A DNA stretch of 64,000 nt, from assembly GCA_025890175.1 (NCBI GenBank), contig JANPYM010000005.1, positions 392,505-456,504 of the forward strand, written 5' to 3'. Origin of the DNA: Ciborinia camelliae (lineage: Eukaryota > Ascomycota > Leotiomycetes > Helotiales > Sclerotiniaceae). A program made the position numbers and the translations under genes. Below are positions 36,550-48,089 of this stretch, one piece after another. Numbering within the stretch: position 1 is the stretch's first letter; every line of letters starts with the position of its first letter. Under the pieces are notes generated by a model. The model searched no databases, was not told the DNA's origin, and saw only the letters and a list, made by a program, of their open reading frames with translations.

Positions 36550-38075
36550 AACGATCTGGGTATTGAATTGATTGTGCTGTGTCTTGAAATATGATGATGA
36601 ATCAATGAAGCAATTTTGGAGAAGTTCGACGGAGGTGCGAAAGAAGTGGATATAAAATTATACTTTCCAGAAGATGAAGGTATCGCAAACAGAGCAATCC
36701 TGTAGGGAATGAGAAAATAGACCAGAATACTCAAGGGTCGAGGAGACCAGTACGGAAGAAAGGAGGAAGCAAGAATAATGATCAAGAAACTTGACTGAAG
36801 AAGGAAAAGAGTGTGAGAAATGTAATCTCATAAAAGCCCTCGGGTACTTAATAATACTTTCTTTGGGGGAATTTAAGGGAAATTGCAACAGCAGTGAATT
36901 ACTGATGAAGAACTCATGCAGGCGATCAGAGTCCAAGATTTGTTGAGAGCATACCTGTTCTCATCAACAAACAGTAGATTCTCTATTCATCCATTGTTTG
37001 TATCGGAATCTTGCCAAGGAAAAATGGAGAAAAAGGTAACACCTAGGTAGTTTAAAGGAAGTCAGGAATGAGGTATTAGCTCTGGTCTCAATTCTGGTGA
37101 AGACATTGTATTAGTATTAGTATAGGTAGGTAGGTACTAAATTACCTACTTACTTATACTTGGAAATCAAACAACAAACATAAAAATAAAAGTACATTAG
37201 CCATTGCTTATGGTTTTCCTCAAGATGGCATTCAAACAGAAGAGAGAGCATGATTGACATACTTCTGGCCATCAACAAGCATGCATAGAGAACAACATGT
37301 GGTTCAAGGTTGGAAAGAGCAATTCAGCGGTTGCAGGTGAGAGATTTGAGATTAGTAAGCAGGCACTAATTTCAGGGGCTTCCCAAATCAAAATCCACTA
37401 ACCGCATTAAGCACTATCAGCCGCAGTATGACAAATATACCACCTCCCAATAGAAATCCTCCTTCGATTGTAACACAAACCCCCATTTTCATCTTCATCT
37501 CGCGCAACACACAATCATACCAGCTGGTACTTACTACATATTGACACAGGAAACAGTTGATAACTTGATTTCATACCGAACTACTAATTTCATACAATTA
37601 TCTTGAGCTTGTTCTACTATCGCTGATTGTTTGCAAAGTAACGCTCTAAAAGTTTGACATTCTATCACTATTATATATGGCTTGTTTGTAAAATAACTCC
37701 TGTTGAGAACGAATTCGTTCAAACACACATCGCTGATGTACAACGTGTACCAGATGTATCAAATGGAGTCACAAACACCAGTTCACGATACACAGCATGA
37801 TTTGAGTCAGTGGGTATGGAAATAATGTATGGTTATCTCAGATATCCCAATTCTAACTCGCCCTTTCCCAATCGGGTGGTAGATATACAAAAACGGCAGG
37901 TGCCTTCTTCTTTTATCTAAAATTGTTAATCTGCACTTTCTCTCTTAGAAGGAAACGTTATGGCATTTTTATACATCAACGAATCCTTCATTTTTCCTTG
38001 AGAACGTGCCGGGCTCAAAAAACCATTTCAAATAATTGCCCAATCAAATACCCAAGCAAACCTCCCTTTGTCAAA
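36550..38075. other. Divergent promoter region, oxidoreductase and permease
   Basis: About 1.5 kb between start codons pointing away from each other, with a short AGGT run near 37123-37134. The leader of the permease around 37960-38075 is CA-rich. No gene supported. Confidence 0.5.
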
Positions 38076-40164
38076 ATGTCTTCAGATGACATCGTATCAA
38101 ACCGGCAAACCAATAATGCTAGTGATGAACCATTGGTTTGCCCGGTTCATGGAATATTACCGAAGCATCAATATGATGAATCCAAGGAGTTTGCAGAGGT
38201 CAAGGATTTGAGGTAACACAAAACAAGCGTCCGATTTCTACAAACATCCAGCTAAACTCGTTGGCAGACGAGGATTGGCTCAAAGACATATCCAAATGAT
38301 TGCTTTGGCTGGAACAATTGGGACAGTAAGAATGATGACAATCTGTGATTGGATTTCGCAGATGCTCATATTCCAAGGGTCTTTTCTTAGGTTCCGGGAA
38401 AGCTATTGCTAGAGCAGGTCCCCTAGGAGCATTGTGAGTTTCTATTGTAAAAGCATTGTACAGCACTTATTGGCCCGTTAGACTAGGTTACACGTTGGTG
38501 GGAACTCTGGTATCGGGCGTTGTGCTTTCAATAGCAGAACTAAGGTACGTTTGTTTCTTGGTTAGACTTACATTTCCATGAAAGCTCGCTAAATTGGCCA
38601 TTGCAGTGCTCTTGTTCCATTGAGTGGAGGTATCATCCGCCATGCTGAATATTTTGTCGATCCCGCCCTCTCTTTCGCGAATGGCTGGAACCAAGTCTAC
38701 AGCAATATCATTTCGATACCTGCCGAACTCGTTGCCGCTGCCGTTTTAATACAGTTCTGGGTTCAAATCAATAACGCTGTGTGGATTGTGTCTTTCGGGT
38801 TTCTTCTGATCGTGAGCAATTTGCTTTTTGTCCGGGTATACGGCGAGCTCGAGTTTACATTCGCCTTATTGAAAATAATGCTCATCGTGGGCTTGAATAT
38901 AATGGTATTTCAATCTACTTCTCTCGATGATCTTTACTAATTATTCCAAGGCACTTGTAATCACTTGCGGTGGAGGACCAAATGGTGAAACATATGGTTT
39001 CCGATATTGGCGCGATCCAGGTCCATTCGTTGATTATCTTGGATATACGGGTGCATTGGGGCATTTCATGGGCTTCTGGACCACTTTTTCGAATGCAGTA
39101 TATGCTTATTCTGGGGTAGAAAATTTCTCTCTTGCTGCCGCAGAAACACAGTCACCCCGAAGAAATATTCCAATCGCAGCAAAACGAATTTTCTTTCGAG
39201 TGATGATTTTCTATGGTACGTAAAAGAATGATTACCCTCTATGACTGCCATGATCAATTTGTTGATTAGCTCTATAGTTCTCTCGATTTTCATGGTGAGC
39301 ATGATTGTGCCATCCGATGATAAGGAGCTCTTGCGGTCAACCGGAACAGCTGCACAATCACCATTCGTTATTGCAGCCAACAATGCTGGAATTAAAATTG
39401 TTCCCTCAATCATCAATGCAGTTGTGCTGACCAGTGCATGGAGTGCTGGGAATTCAGGTTGGTGCTCTTTCACCAAAAGCCGAATGCTTGACTAAACCAT
39501 CTAGCCATGCTTGGTGGATCTCGGATGTTATATGGACTCGGTCAACATGGACATTCACCAAAAGCTTTTCTTCGAACCAATCGTTTTGATGTACCATACA
39601 TTGCCATTGCCTTTCTCAGTCTGTTCATTTGCCTTGGCTTTCTGACACTTTCGGACTCTGCAAATATTGTATTTGATTGGCTCCAAGACTTTGTTGCCGT
39701 GGCTGCTCTTATCAACTGGATGATCATTTGCGGTGTATACTTACGATTCTATTATGGATGTCAAAATCAGGGAATCTCTCGATCAAATCTACCATGGAAA
39801 GGACCATTTCAACCATATGCTGCATGGATCGCACTTATCTCGTTTAGTGTTCTTCTCCTGACTGGTGGCTACTCCGTCTTCATCAAGAACCAGTAAGCCT
39901 TTTCTAATCCAAGGATAATTGTGTGATACCAAAACTAACGGGGTTCTCCACTTAAGTTGGGACACGGAAACTTTCGTCTCATCTTATATCAACATACCCC
40001 TTGTTCTCATCTTATATTTCGGTTACAAATATAAGAAAGGTACGGGAATAATCCCATTGTCTGATATCCCAATTCAGAAGTTTATCGATATCGCAAACGA
40101 TAATCCGGAGCCGGAAGAGGAGAAGGCTGTTGGCTGGAAGCGTCTCAATATTTTGTGGAGTTAG
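38076..40164 (+). CDS. Amino acid permease, Dip5-like (APC superfamily)
   Basis: Nine exons: 38076-38212, 38268-38325, 38378-38433, 38482-38544, 38607-38904, 38951-39215, 39278-39457, 39505-39892, 39957-40164. Sum 1653 nt, 550 residues plus stop. Plasma-membrane H+ symporter with about 12 helices. Seen: 'RHIQMIALAGTIGTGLFLGSGKAI' at helix 1, 'GPLGALLGYTLVG', 'SLAAAETQSPRRNIP' and 'GGSRMLYGLGQHGHSPK'. The stretch 'GFRYWRDPGPFVDY' plus 'GFWTTFSNAVYAYSGVENF' resembles yeast Dip5, the dicarboxylic amino acid permease, so Glu/Asp are likely substrates by inference. Dense introns in the first third explain why single frames look broken. The N-terminal tail holds 'CPVHG'. Regulation not visible. Confidence 0.9.
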
Positions 40165-41409
40165 GGGGAGATGTTTGGAGAATTCCAAGGTTGTATGTAG
40201 ATGGACAATGGGGAATAGATGGGATTGCTGAATCTTTTGGGTGGGGAAGTGGGGTGATTAAGTAGTGTAGACTAGATGATTAGATTGAAGGGTTATTGCA
40301 ATGTATTGAGCGGGGATTTTTTGACTTGCATTTGGAGGTCTTTGATGATGGAGATTATACCTATACCATGTTCGTGGTTAAAAAGGTTAGGTGACGGATA
40401 ATTATCTTGGAGCGTTCTTCATATATATCATTTCATAGATTATATATTCCTTATTCCTTGTTTCGATCTGGTACAAGGATATTGATATTTAAAGGAAAAT
40501 TCACAAGCAATACGACAGCGTTCTTCCCACTGATATCGCTTTGTTATAAACTGGTAATGGTTAGTTTAGTTTATTTTGGTTCAAGTTGTTTGTGAAGATG
40601 TGATGTGAGGATGTGATGTGAGGATGTGATGTGAGGATGTGATGTGAGGATGTGATGTGAGGATGTGATGTGAGGATGTGATGTGAGGATGTGATGTGAG
40701 GATGTGATGTGAGGATGTGATGTGAGGATGTGATGTGAGGATGTGATGTGAGGATGTGAAGAAAAGAAAATTGAAGATGAAGGATTCTTTTTCTTTCTTT
40801 TTTGAGGGGGGAGATGTTTGAGAGAGGAAGAGGGGAAGGGGAGGGTAGGAGGGGGGAGGGAAGGGAATGGTAGGGTAGGGTGGGTTGGTTAGTTGTTCAT
40901 GTGGATGATGTGGTTTAACTTTTTCTGATGTAGTCTGAAGGGGGAGATAATAGGCTAGAAAGTAGATGATTATTCATCATGTAAACGGTAGAATCGTGCC
41001 ATCATATTCAGAAAGATGTTCCGATGCTCAAAACGCCAATAACAAGAACTGAAATCCATCTTGAGAGATTCGACCTGCGGTTTTCAGATTTAAGAAACCC
41101 AAAAAGAACCAATTAAACCCTAAAATCGGTATGCGAGGAAGCGTGGATAGAAACCTATAGGCGCCAAACGAAAGGAAAGGCAGATTTCAATCATAACTCC
41201 ATATCCTTTTCGACATCTATCCTACAAGATTTGTAAAAGTTGTAAACATCCTATGATCGGGAAACTTTAGCATAGCTTGAAGCAAATCTAAGAGCAAATT
41301 AATATTCGAACTTGAGCTAGAAAGTTCCGAGAGTTTTGGTAATACATACCTATACTGATACCCATTGAAATGCCATTAAAAAAAGCAAGCCAAGAGGACA
41401 TGGAAGGAA
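40165..41409. other. 3' region of the permease with minisatellite
   Basis: Non-coding by inspection. Contains the 13-bp array listed next and a G/A-rich tract near 40795-40890. Confidence 0.55.
40597..40752 (+). repeat. 13-bp minisatellite, 12 perfect copies
   Basis: Twelve uninterrupted identical copies of GATGTGATGTGAG followed by a partial copy. Lies ~430 bp past the permease stop codon. Perfect identity suggests recent expansion or concerted slippage; copy number probably varies between strains. Confidence 0.95.
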
Positions 41410-41880
41410 CTACTCGTCATCAACATGGCCATCGATATTCGATGGCCGGCCAACATCCTGCTGGTAATCATCACGAAGCTGCTGCTGTTGGACATCGTGC
41501 GCGTGAAATTCACATAGTTGACGGAGTCGCGCCTGGTGCCCTCCGTGGAGTTTTCGGACGCGTTCCTCGTGATCGTCACGCAGTTCTTGGAGTTGTTGGA
41601 GGAGATCTTCGCGAAGACGTAGTAGTTGTTGAGTTGGTGGGGATGGTGGGGATGGTGGGGATGGTTGCTGGCGTTGTTCAGGAGGCTGGTGCACGCGTTG
41701 CAGGATACTATCACATACTTGTTGGAACAGCTGCCAATGACCAAGCTCCTGATCATCCGAGCGCTCAAGGTTCGCTTGGAGCAGAGTATTCTGCAGTTCG
41801 ATATATTTTGATGTATATGTATATATGAATGTATAAATGTATATAGAAATGTGTATATATATATAAATAATAACAGAAAT
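41410..41880 (-). CDS. Possible Gln/Leu-rich coiled-coil coding exon, start not found
   Basis: A minus-strand frame is open from ~41880 to a TAG at 41410, inside an island that is clearly more GC-rich than its AT-rich flanks. The translation looks protein-like: 'YIELQNTLLQANLERSDDQ', a Pro/Ser repeat ('PSPPSPPSPP'), then an amphipathic Leu/Gln/Arg helix ('LLRLREDLLQQLQELRDDHEER') and an acidic end 'GHVDDE'. There is no in-frame ATG; a CAG acceptor-like site at ~41792 could mark the exon start, but the upstream 400 bp is microsatellite with no obvious first exon. A plus-strand frame with a genuine ATG (41370-41828) and a second minus frame are also open over the same island. Could be a gene remnant. 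I assign no function. Confidence 0.3.
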   Translation of the reverse strand: MSVIIYIYIHISIYIYTFIYTYTSKYIELQNTLLQANLERSDDQELGHWQLFQQVCDSILQRVHQPPEQRQQPSPPSPPSPPTQQLLRLREDLLQQLQELRDDHEERVRKLHGGHQARLRQLCEFHAHDVQQQQLRDDYQQDVGRPSNIDGHVDDE

Positions 41881-42275
41881 CTAATTAATATGCATCAAAG
41901 AATAATTATAATTATGATTCCAAAAAATTTCCAAATATGGAAAATTCGAGATGATACCTAAGTATATCAAGTTGAATATAAGTATATATTTCGAATATTG
42001 TATATTTGAGAGTTTGGATTTAGTATATAAATATGTATACATATAAATCAATGAAAAAAACTATCATTAAAGGAAAATCAAGTAAATCCATCCATCCATC
42101 CATCCATCCATCTATCGATCTAGGTATCTATATATATATATATATATAAGAAATGAGAAGGAAGAAATAAGAAGAAAGAGAGAAGAAAGTAGCAATAAAC
42201 CAGACGACCGACTAAGTCACACAAGACCCGATCCAGCAAGATCGACAGCCGACACGCACGCACGCACCCGAGAAA
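41881..42275. other. AT-rich microsatellite spacer
   Basis: TATA-type runs, a CATC array at about 42089-42113 and an (TA)n at 42130-42148. No gene. Confidence 0.6.
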
Positions 42276-44122
42276 CTACGCTTGAATATAACGACTTTTC
42301 GATCTCAGATACGGGCCGAAGCGGAACAAGATCCAGGGGATCGGAACAAGGGACACGGCCACGAAGCCCAGCAACGACGTGGCCCATGAAAAGCCCATCG
42401 TGTCGAGGATGGTGGGCGTGATGAGAGGGAAGGAAGCCGAGATGAAGAAGCGCATGAATGTTAGGGCCGCGAGCATCGATGCGCTGTAGTGCGCCGTGTA
42501 GAAGTCGCTGTGGTAGACGGGGAGGCAGAGCTAGGGTCAGGTGTGGTTAGTTTCACATTCTGGGGTTGTCTGGTAGACCCGTGGACTGGATTGGACTGGA
42601 CTGGATTGGATTGGACTGACCATGGTGAGGACAAATGAGAAGCCGAATAATCCACCTGAGAGGATGGGAATAATTGAGGGGATATCTGCGCGACCTGTCC
42701 ATGCAAGCCTGATGATTCTGTCAGTAGGCAAGAGATATGGAGGGACAGTGACGTATTGTTACCAAAACAAAGAAATTGGAAGGGTGATAGATCCTAGCAT
42801 AGCTGGATATAAACGTTTTTCTGGTGCTACTTTTGTTCCCGTCCTAATTGCTTCATTCCGTGGTTTTCGATAGAATAGTCGATCAAAAATGGCAATGGTC
42901 GGAATGGCGATCATACTTCCAATGATCAAAGGGCAAAATGCCATTCCGACTTCATATGGTGAGTGGTGGTAAATTTTCTGAAATAAGGCGGCGTAAGATA
43001 CGAAGTATGAAAAGACCACAGATTGTGTAATTGCCATAACCAGACCAGTGGGAAACACCGTGGGCTCGACTAGGAGCATATGTAAAGGTCGTCCAAGAGA
43101 AGTAAGAACTAGTCTCGTGAGTGTAGCTCCTGTGGTAACGAGTCCCATTCTTGCTTCCGCTCGCCGACGCAATATTTGTGGCTGATATGTTTCAGGGAGT
43201 AAAAAGGCGATGATGGTAGAGCCCCCAAAAAGGATACCTGAAACCCAAAATTCCCACCGCCATGAATGATTTCTTATTATCGCTGCACTGACCATAGGTC
43301 CAGTCTCTGCAAAATTGGGAAGTTATTGATTGTCCCCAGAAATTGTTCCAGGAGAAAATCGACAAATAAAATGCGTACTAGACAATGAAACGGATACAGA
43401 ATATGAAACATGAAGCACGAGTTTGTGAGCGGAAAGTGTGAAATCAAATGATAGGGTTTTGCTTACGGGTACCAGCGACAACAAGAAGTACGAACAATGC
43501 AGCAAAGGTGGTTCCGGTTTTCTCGAGACTGATGTTCCATACATCACTTATAATTCCTCCACCTACTGTCAGACAAGGAGAGGCAAACAGACCAGCGAGT
43601 GCTCGTGCAATAGCTACGGTGGCAAAGTTCGTAGCACAACCTCCCACAAGTGTAAAAATCATCGCTAAAGGTGCAGTGACTCTATACACTATTCTCCTGC
43701 CGAAGACTTCAGAGAATGCAGTTGAGAATAATGCACCGATTCCAAGACCCGCCGAATAGGAAGATATTGGAACCGTAGCCAACGTTTTGGAAGTTCCAAA
43801 AGATGCCATGACACCAGGCATACCTCCTGTGTAGGTCGAATTCCCAAAAGTCCTGTCATATTATGAGCACGTGGGCATGTGATAGGAAAACAGTAAGAAC
43901 TTACGCTACGAAAGCTGTGTACAAAACCGCAATGGATATGGCATATTTGATGACAGGAGACCAATTGCGTGCGTACTCGTCGTCTCTTAAGATGATTGAA
44001 GTTCCCCGAGGACGTTGCGGTGCATATGAATATCTCTCCCATCTCAAACAAAATTGAGGTTCTTGTTTATCGGTTATCTCATCAGAGAATGAAGTACCTT
44101 GGCTAGTCTTTGGCTCATCCAT
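42276..44122 (-). CDS. MFS transporter, DHA1 drug/polyamine type (A)
   Basis: Five exons: 44122-43905, 43852-43467, 43306-42763, 42708-42621, 42530-42276, summing to 496 residues plus stop. Features of the DHA1 (12-helix) drug:H+ antiporter family: helix 1 'YAISIAVLYTAFVATFGNSTYTGG', loop 'FSEVFGRRIVYRVTAP', 'NHSWRWEFWVSGILFG' and 'LPETYQPQILRRRA'. The C-terminal half ends 'DTMGFSWATSLLGFVAVSLVPIPWILFRFGP', as in fungal Tpo/Flu1-like carriers. Start: the frame upstream of 44122 begins at TTG, and 44122 is the first ATG, followed by an acidic cytosolic tail. Substrate unknown; export of drugs, polyamines or plant compounds is family inference. Intron 4 contains a CCAGTCCAATC-type repeat. Confidence 0.88.
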
Positions 44123-45405
44123 TTTGATCAAATTACTGACAGGAACAACAGGAGACGGCAATAGCTGGGTTCAACAAGTCAATTTGGGAAAAGGAAAGAA
44201 TCAAATGGAGAGAAGAAAGGGTCTGAAAAAAGATATCGAAGGAAATGGGGATAATAAGGAGATTGAGCTTTTCGGATGACGTTGACGTTCACGTTGATGA
44301 TCTTCAAGGGTTTCAAAAATGGAAGGCACGACTTCCCCGAGTCTGGCGTACTTAGTACTTACTTGTTCTGTTCTTCGTTGAGATTCTTCCACGTAATAAT
44401 ATCAGGATATTCTTCCAAGATCGATCAAAAAATGATAGATCCTTCATCATTGAGGTCAGTAGCGATCAAAATCTTCCAGTACAAAACCACATTTGTGGCA
44501 TATTCTCAGCCCATTGTACACAGAACGCGTATTGAGGCCCTGGCACTCAACGATCTATTACATGACCACCGATCGAAGTTTTCATTCAGGTTACCATTGG
44601 GATTTACAAACTTATCATCAAGTTACTCTGGCATTTGACTTCCAAAAGTAGAATTGAAGCTCAACAGAAAGATAAATTTCAATGGAATACAACTGAATGT
44701 GGGAAGTATACCCCGAGAGATCTCAATAGCTATCAACTACCGATGAAACTCTTCACATGAAATAAACACACATATATGGATGTGGCGATCTGATATTTCC
44801 AAGTCTGAGGGCACTGGCGGTTTCAACACGTCGTACCCATTCGAATACAATTGATCTGTCCGACGATATACTCCGATCGATTAGACGATCAATATTACAC
44901 ATCATGTTGAGATGATCTATGGAGTGAGTACAATACCACATACACACTCACCCAGGTGCAAGTACCCGCGATGAATGACTTCTTTCAACAAACGAAAGGG
45001 CCACGAAACAAGATTCCACAAATATCTCGTATCCTCATATGGATCACGATGCACCACATTCTCCGAGCGATCCTTCGAATCCTTCATGGCCGGCAAAAGC
45101 TTTTACCAGCGGGTAAAAGCAGCTCTTACCGGGTGAATGGATCGACATTTACTCCGTATGGCGGGGGGGTGAACCTTACCTCTTTGGGATACTCCGCCTT
45201 GGCAATTAATAGAGTTTTTCAAGGATGGAATGGATGATTGTATTGATGCTTACGGAGTACAAGTATAAAGGAACGCTTCTGCCCATTTCTTGCCGATAAA
45301 ATTATTTTCTCCTCATCAATTCGTCTTTTCCCCAACATTCAACATCCCTTCCATGTTACTTTACCCCGGACCCCCACATTTTTCATCCCCCACAGCCAAA
45401 TAAAT
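44123..45405. other. Divergent spacer
   Basis: About 1.3 kb between MFS gene A (-) and the gene at 45406 (+). A TATAAAG at 45264-45270 lies 136 bp before the latter start codon, followed by a C-rich leader. Two copies of the palindrome-like 9-mer TACTCCGTA/TACGGAGTA are at 45150 and 45251. Frames inside are not convincing. Confidence 0.45.
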
Positions 45406-46156
45406 ATGTCGCGAGAACATGAAAATGAACATCAACATGAACATCAACATCAATCAATAGAAACAATTAATATATTATCGGTACTCTACTCTCTAGGTAC
45501 CTTACTTGCGGTGGCAATTTTGAGAACGATCGATATTTAACATTGATAACTTTCTTGCTACTTACGACTCAACTCCGTACAATTTTCTATCCATTGTACC
45601 ATCATTGTCATTACAGGCTGAGACTCGAAATGTTGTCAGAAACTCCAGCTGCCAGGTGGAAGCCACACAATTCTCAGGCTTATTAGCTACCTAGGCTATT
45701 TCAATTCCTCAACCAACATTCAACATCGCAGAAAACCTAACATTAAAATATCTACAATCTGGAAGATATGACACCGTCTTGTCTAAAGGCAATTATTTCT
45801 GGTCCTCTTTGGAGATTCGACTTCGATCGCAGAGGATACTTGACGAGAATGTATCGCAACAAAGTTTCTGTTCATCTACCATTGTTGTTCGCGAAAACTG
45901 CAAAGTCGTCCAAGAAAATCACAAGAAATCACTGATCGATAGAGCACAAGTGGAGAGAGAGAAAGTACATGAATTATTCAAAAGATTCAATTTCATTGGT
46001 ATCGTACAGATATTGTTCCCATTGATATTCCATATACAAACGCCGACTGATGCTTTCCAAGCCCAGATATTCCTCATAAATTCGATTTCAAATCATCCAA
46101 ACATTGACACCAGTATCCCACAATCCGCAATTCGCAATGCTATGCTACATAAATAA
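45406..46156 (+). CDS. Hypothetical protein, spliced, exact structure uncertain
   Basis: Unrecognised. First exon 45406-45480 encodes 25 residues with a Glu/His/Gln-rich run ('HENEHQHEHQHQ') and ends before GTACTC. The main exon starts after CTAG at 45695 and reads 'AISIPQPTFNIAENLTLKYL', then a Lys/Arg/Glu-rich segment ('QENHKKSLIDRAQVEREKVHELFKRF') likely helical. Skipping 45481-45694 keeps the frame. An alternative exon from 45617 (after TTACAG) is in the same frame but runs into an in-frame TAG at 45692-45694 unless a very short intron is removed. At the 3' end, an intron 45999-46066 (GTATCG to CCCAG) would end the protein at 46107; unspliced it ends at 46156. A TATA-like site and C-rich leader lie upstream. 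It converges on MFS gene B, 155 bp away. Confidence 0.4.
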
Positions 46157-46310
46157 TAAAACCGCGGAGTGGCCCACGAGGGGAACTTTGATACTTTGTG
46201 TAGCTACCGAACGAAGTTCGAATGCGGACCTCCTAAGCCAGCAACCCACCAAGTACATAACCAACGGTAATTTCATTTGTTCAAAGTCAACCTCTTCCTT
46301 ATATCTCTCT

Positions 46311-48089
46311 TCACGCAAAAGGAGCTGTGTAGTTGTCGGTCTTCTCTTTTTGATCTTCAGCCTGTGGCGTACTGGCAAGCCTGGATCGAGCTCGTAGAAG
46401 ATGTCCATATTTGAACATGACGAATGGAATTAATGTCAAGGCAGTACCGGCGATGGCGAGAATAAGACCAGCATATTGGCTACCAACTTTGTGGAAAAAT
46501 TGGCTGGCAAACAATGGTGCTACGGCACCTAATGCGTTACGCATCAAACCCTGCCCAGCGATGGCAGAGGAACTATTCTCGCCATAACAATCCGCAGTAT
46601 AACTGTATGTGGACTCGAAGATGAAGAAAATACCCATGGCGATTGGTGCAAGTGCAAAAGCAGGTGCGACCCATGTAATGAAGCCATACTGGGTAAAGCT
46701 GTAAATGAACAGTCCGATGGGAAGGAAACAAGCACCACACATGGCACCGTAGAGTCGCGATTCTGGAACGATGGGGTTGCTGGGATCCGCCGTGATTGAG
46801 TTGTATTTCTTGATTTGGAAAAAGTTCAAACCGAAGGCAATAGTAGTACCAATACACAAGGAAATGTATGGCAGACCAGCTATACCTTCACCCCAGCCGT
46901 GATTTTCCCGGAAGGTAATTGGGATGACCGACAAGAACAAGAAGGTCACGAACCATGCGAAAGCAATCCATAATCCAAAGGCAAACACGACAGGCTCTGT
47001 GGCAAGCATTTTGACGGCCTTGACAGATGAACTGTGAAGCATCTGCTTCAGGTCCGTTGCCTCTAGATCCATCTCGGATTTGTATCGCTGATCGCCTGTT
47101 GTATCTCGGAGAAGCTTGGCACGTTTGTGCAATGCAACACCACCTCTGGTTTCTTGGAAGAAGAAGAGGATTGCAGCGAGAAGAGGTAAGTTTGCCAAGC
47201 CTTGGATTCCTTCAATCCATCTCCAGCCAATTGTTTCGTCGATGAATCCGGCATAAATTGGCGCACCGACCGTTCCTAAGATTGCTACATATGTGAAACA
47301 TGCCATTGGGATGGCTCTCGAATCAGGTTTATACATATCACTGAATGTTCCACCCACGAGGATGGTACCGACACAGCCAAAGAATCCACCTATGAAAAAT
47401 TAGTAATTGCGTATTACGAGCTTTGGGGGGGGAGTAGTACTCAATGTTCTCATGATGAGGATCGTTGCGATGTTCTTGCCGAGAGCCAATCCGATGAAGA
47501 TGATGATGAATCCGGCATAAGCACCGGTATAAATTACCTTTCTACCGACCAATTCGCAGAAAGGTGCCAAGAATAATGGTGCAAGTGCGCAAGATATATT
47601 AAAACAGAAGAGACCCAATTGACCCAATTCTGTTGAGACACCGAACTCTTCGCACATCTTTGTTACTCCACTGCTGTATGCTGTTGTTGCCAAGCCGATG
47701 AAAATTGTCATCATACAGAGCAACATTGTGATGAGGATCTTCTTTCCTGCAGCCCAATTGAATGGATTTTCTGGATCTCCGTTGGCGAATTGAAGAAGGA
47801 TGTATTCCTCTCCGTCTTTTGTGATGAGCTCGGTACGGGTTTCGGGCATGTCGAAGTCGACCTCTTTCAAAGGTCCATCTTCAGAACTATCGGAGTCGCT
47901 GCCTCGCATTTGTTGCAAGAAAGAACCTCCTACTACTCTTCCCTTGGATGGTGTTTGATTCTCATGTTGCTGCAAGTCCGGTAGTTCGGAATTGGAATTG
48001 TCTTTGGCGCCAGGCCCATTATGTTTTGAAATATCTGCCATGTTGTATTCTTGATGATTGTTGTGATGAGGATTCTGTAAAGATGACAT
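46311..48089 (-). CDS. MFS transporter, DHA1 drug/polyamine type (B)
   Basis: Two exons: 48089-47441 and 47389-46311 (51-bp intron GTACTA to CATAG), 575 residues. Long hydrophilic N-terminus (~120 residues, Ser/Asp-rich), then 'GDPENPFNWAAGKKILITMLLCMMTIFIGLATTAYSSG' as helix 1, 'FCELVGRKVIYTGAY', 'RTLSGFFGCVGTILVGGTFSDMYKP', 'GWRWIEGIQGL' and 'FFFQETRGGVALHKRAKLLRD'. Twelve helices expected. This is the DHA1 arrangement seen in fungal multidrug and polyamine exporters; the substrate is not readable. Start: an acceptor-like TTTACAG at 48075 suggests a leader intron, in which case translation starts at the ATG at 48041 (559 residues). A 148-codon frame with its own ATG at 48379 overlaps the start in another phase. 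Only the transporter class is shared with gene A. Confidence 0.88.

Noticed and set aside
40597..40752. Possible CRISPR-like array
   Set aside because: Units are contiguous with no spacers, and the genome is fungal; it is a minisatellite.
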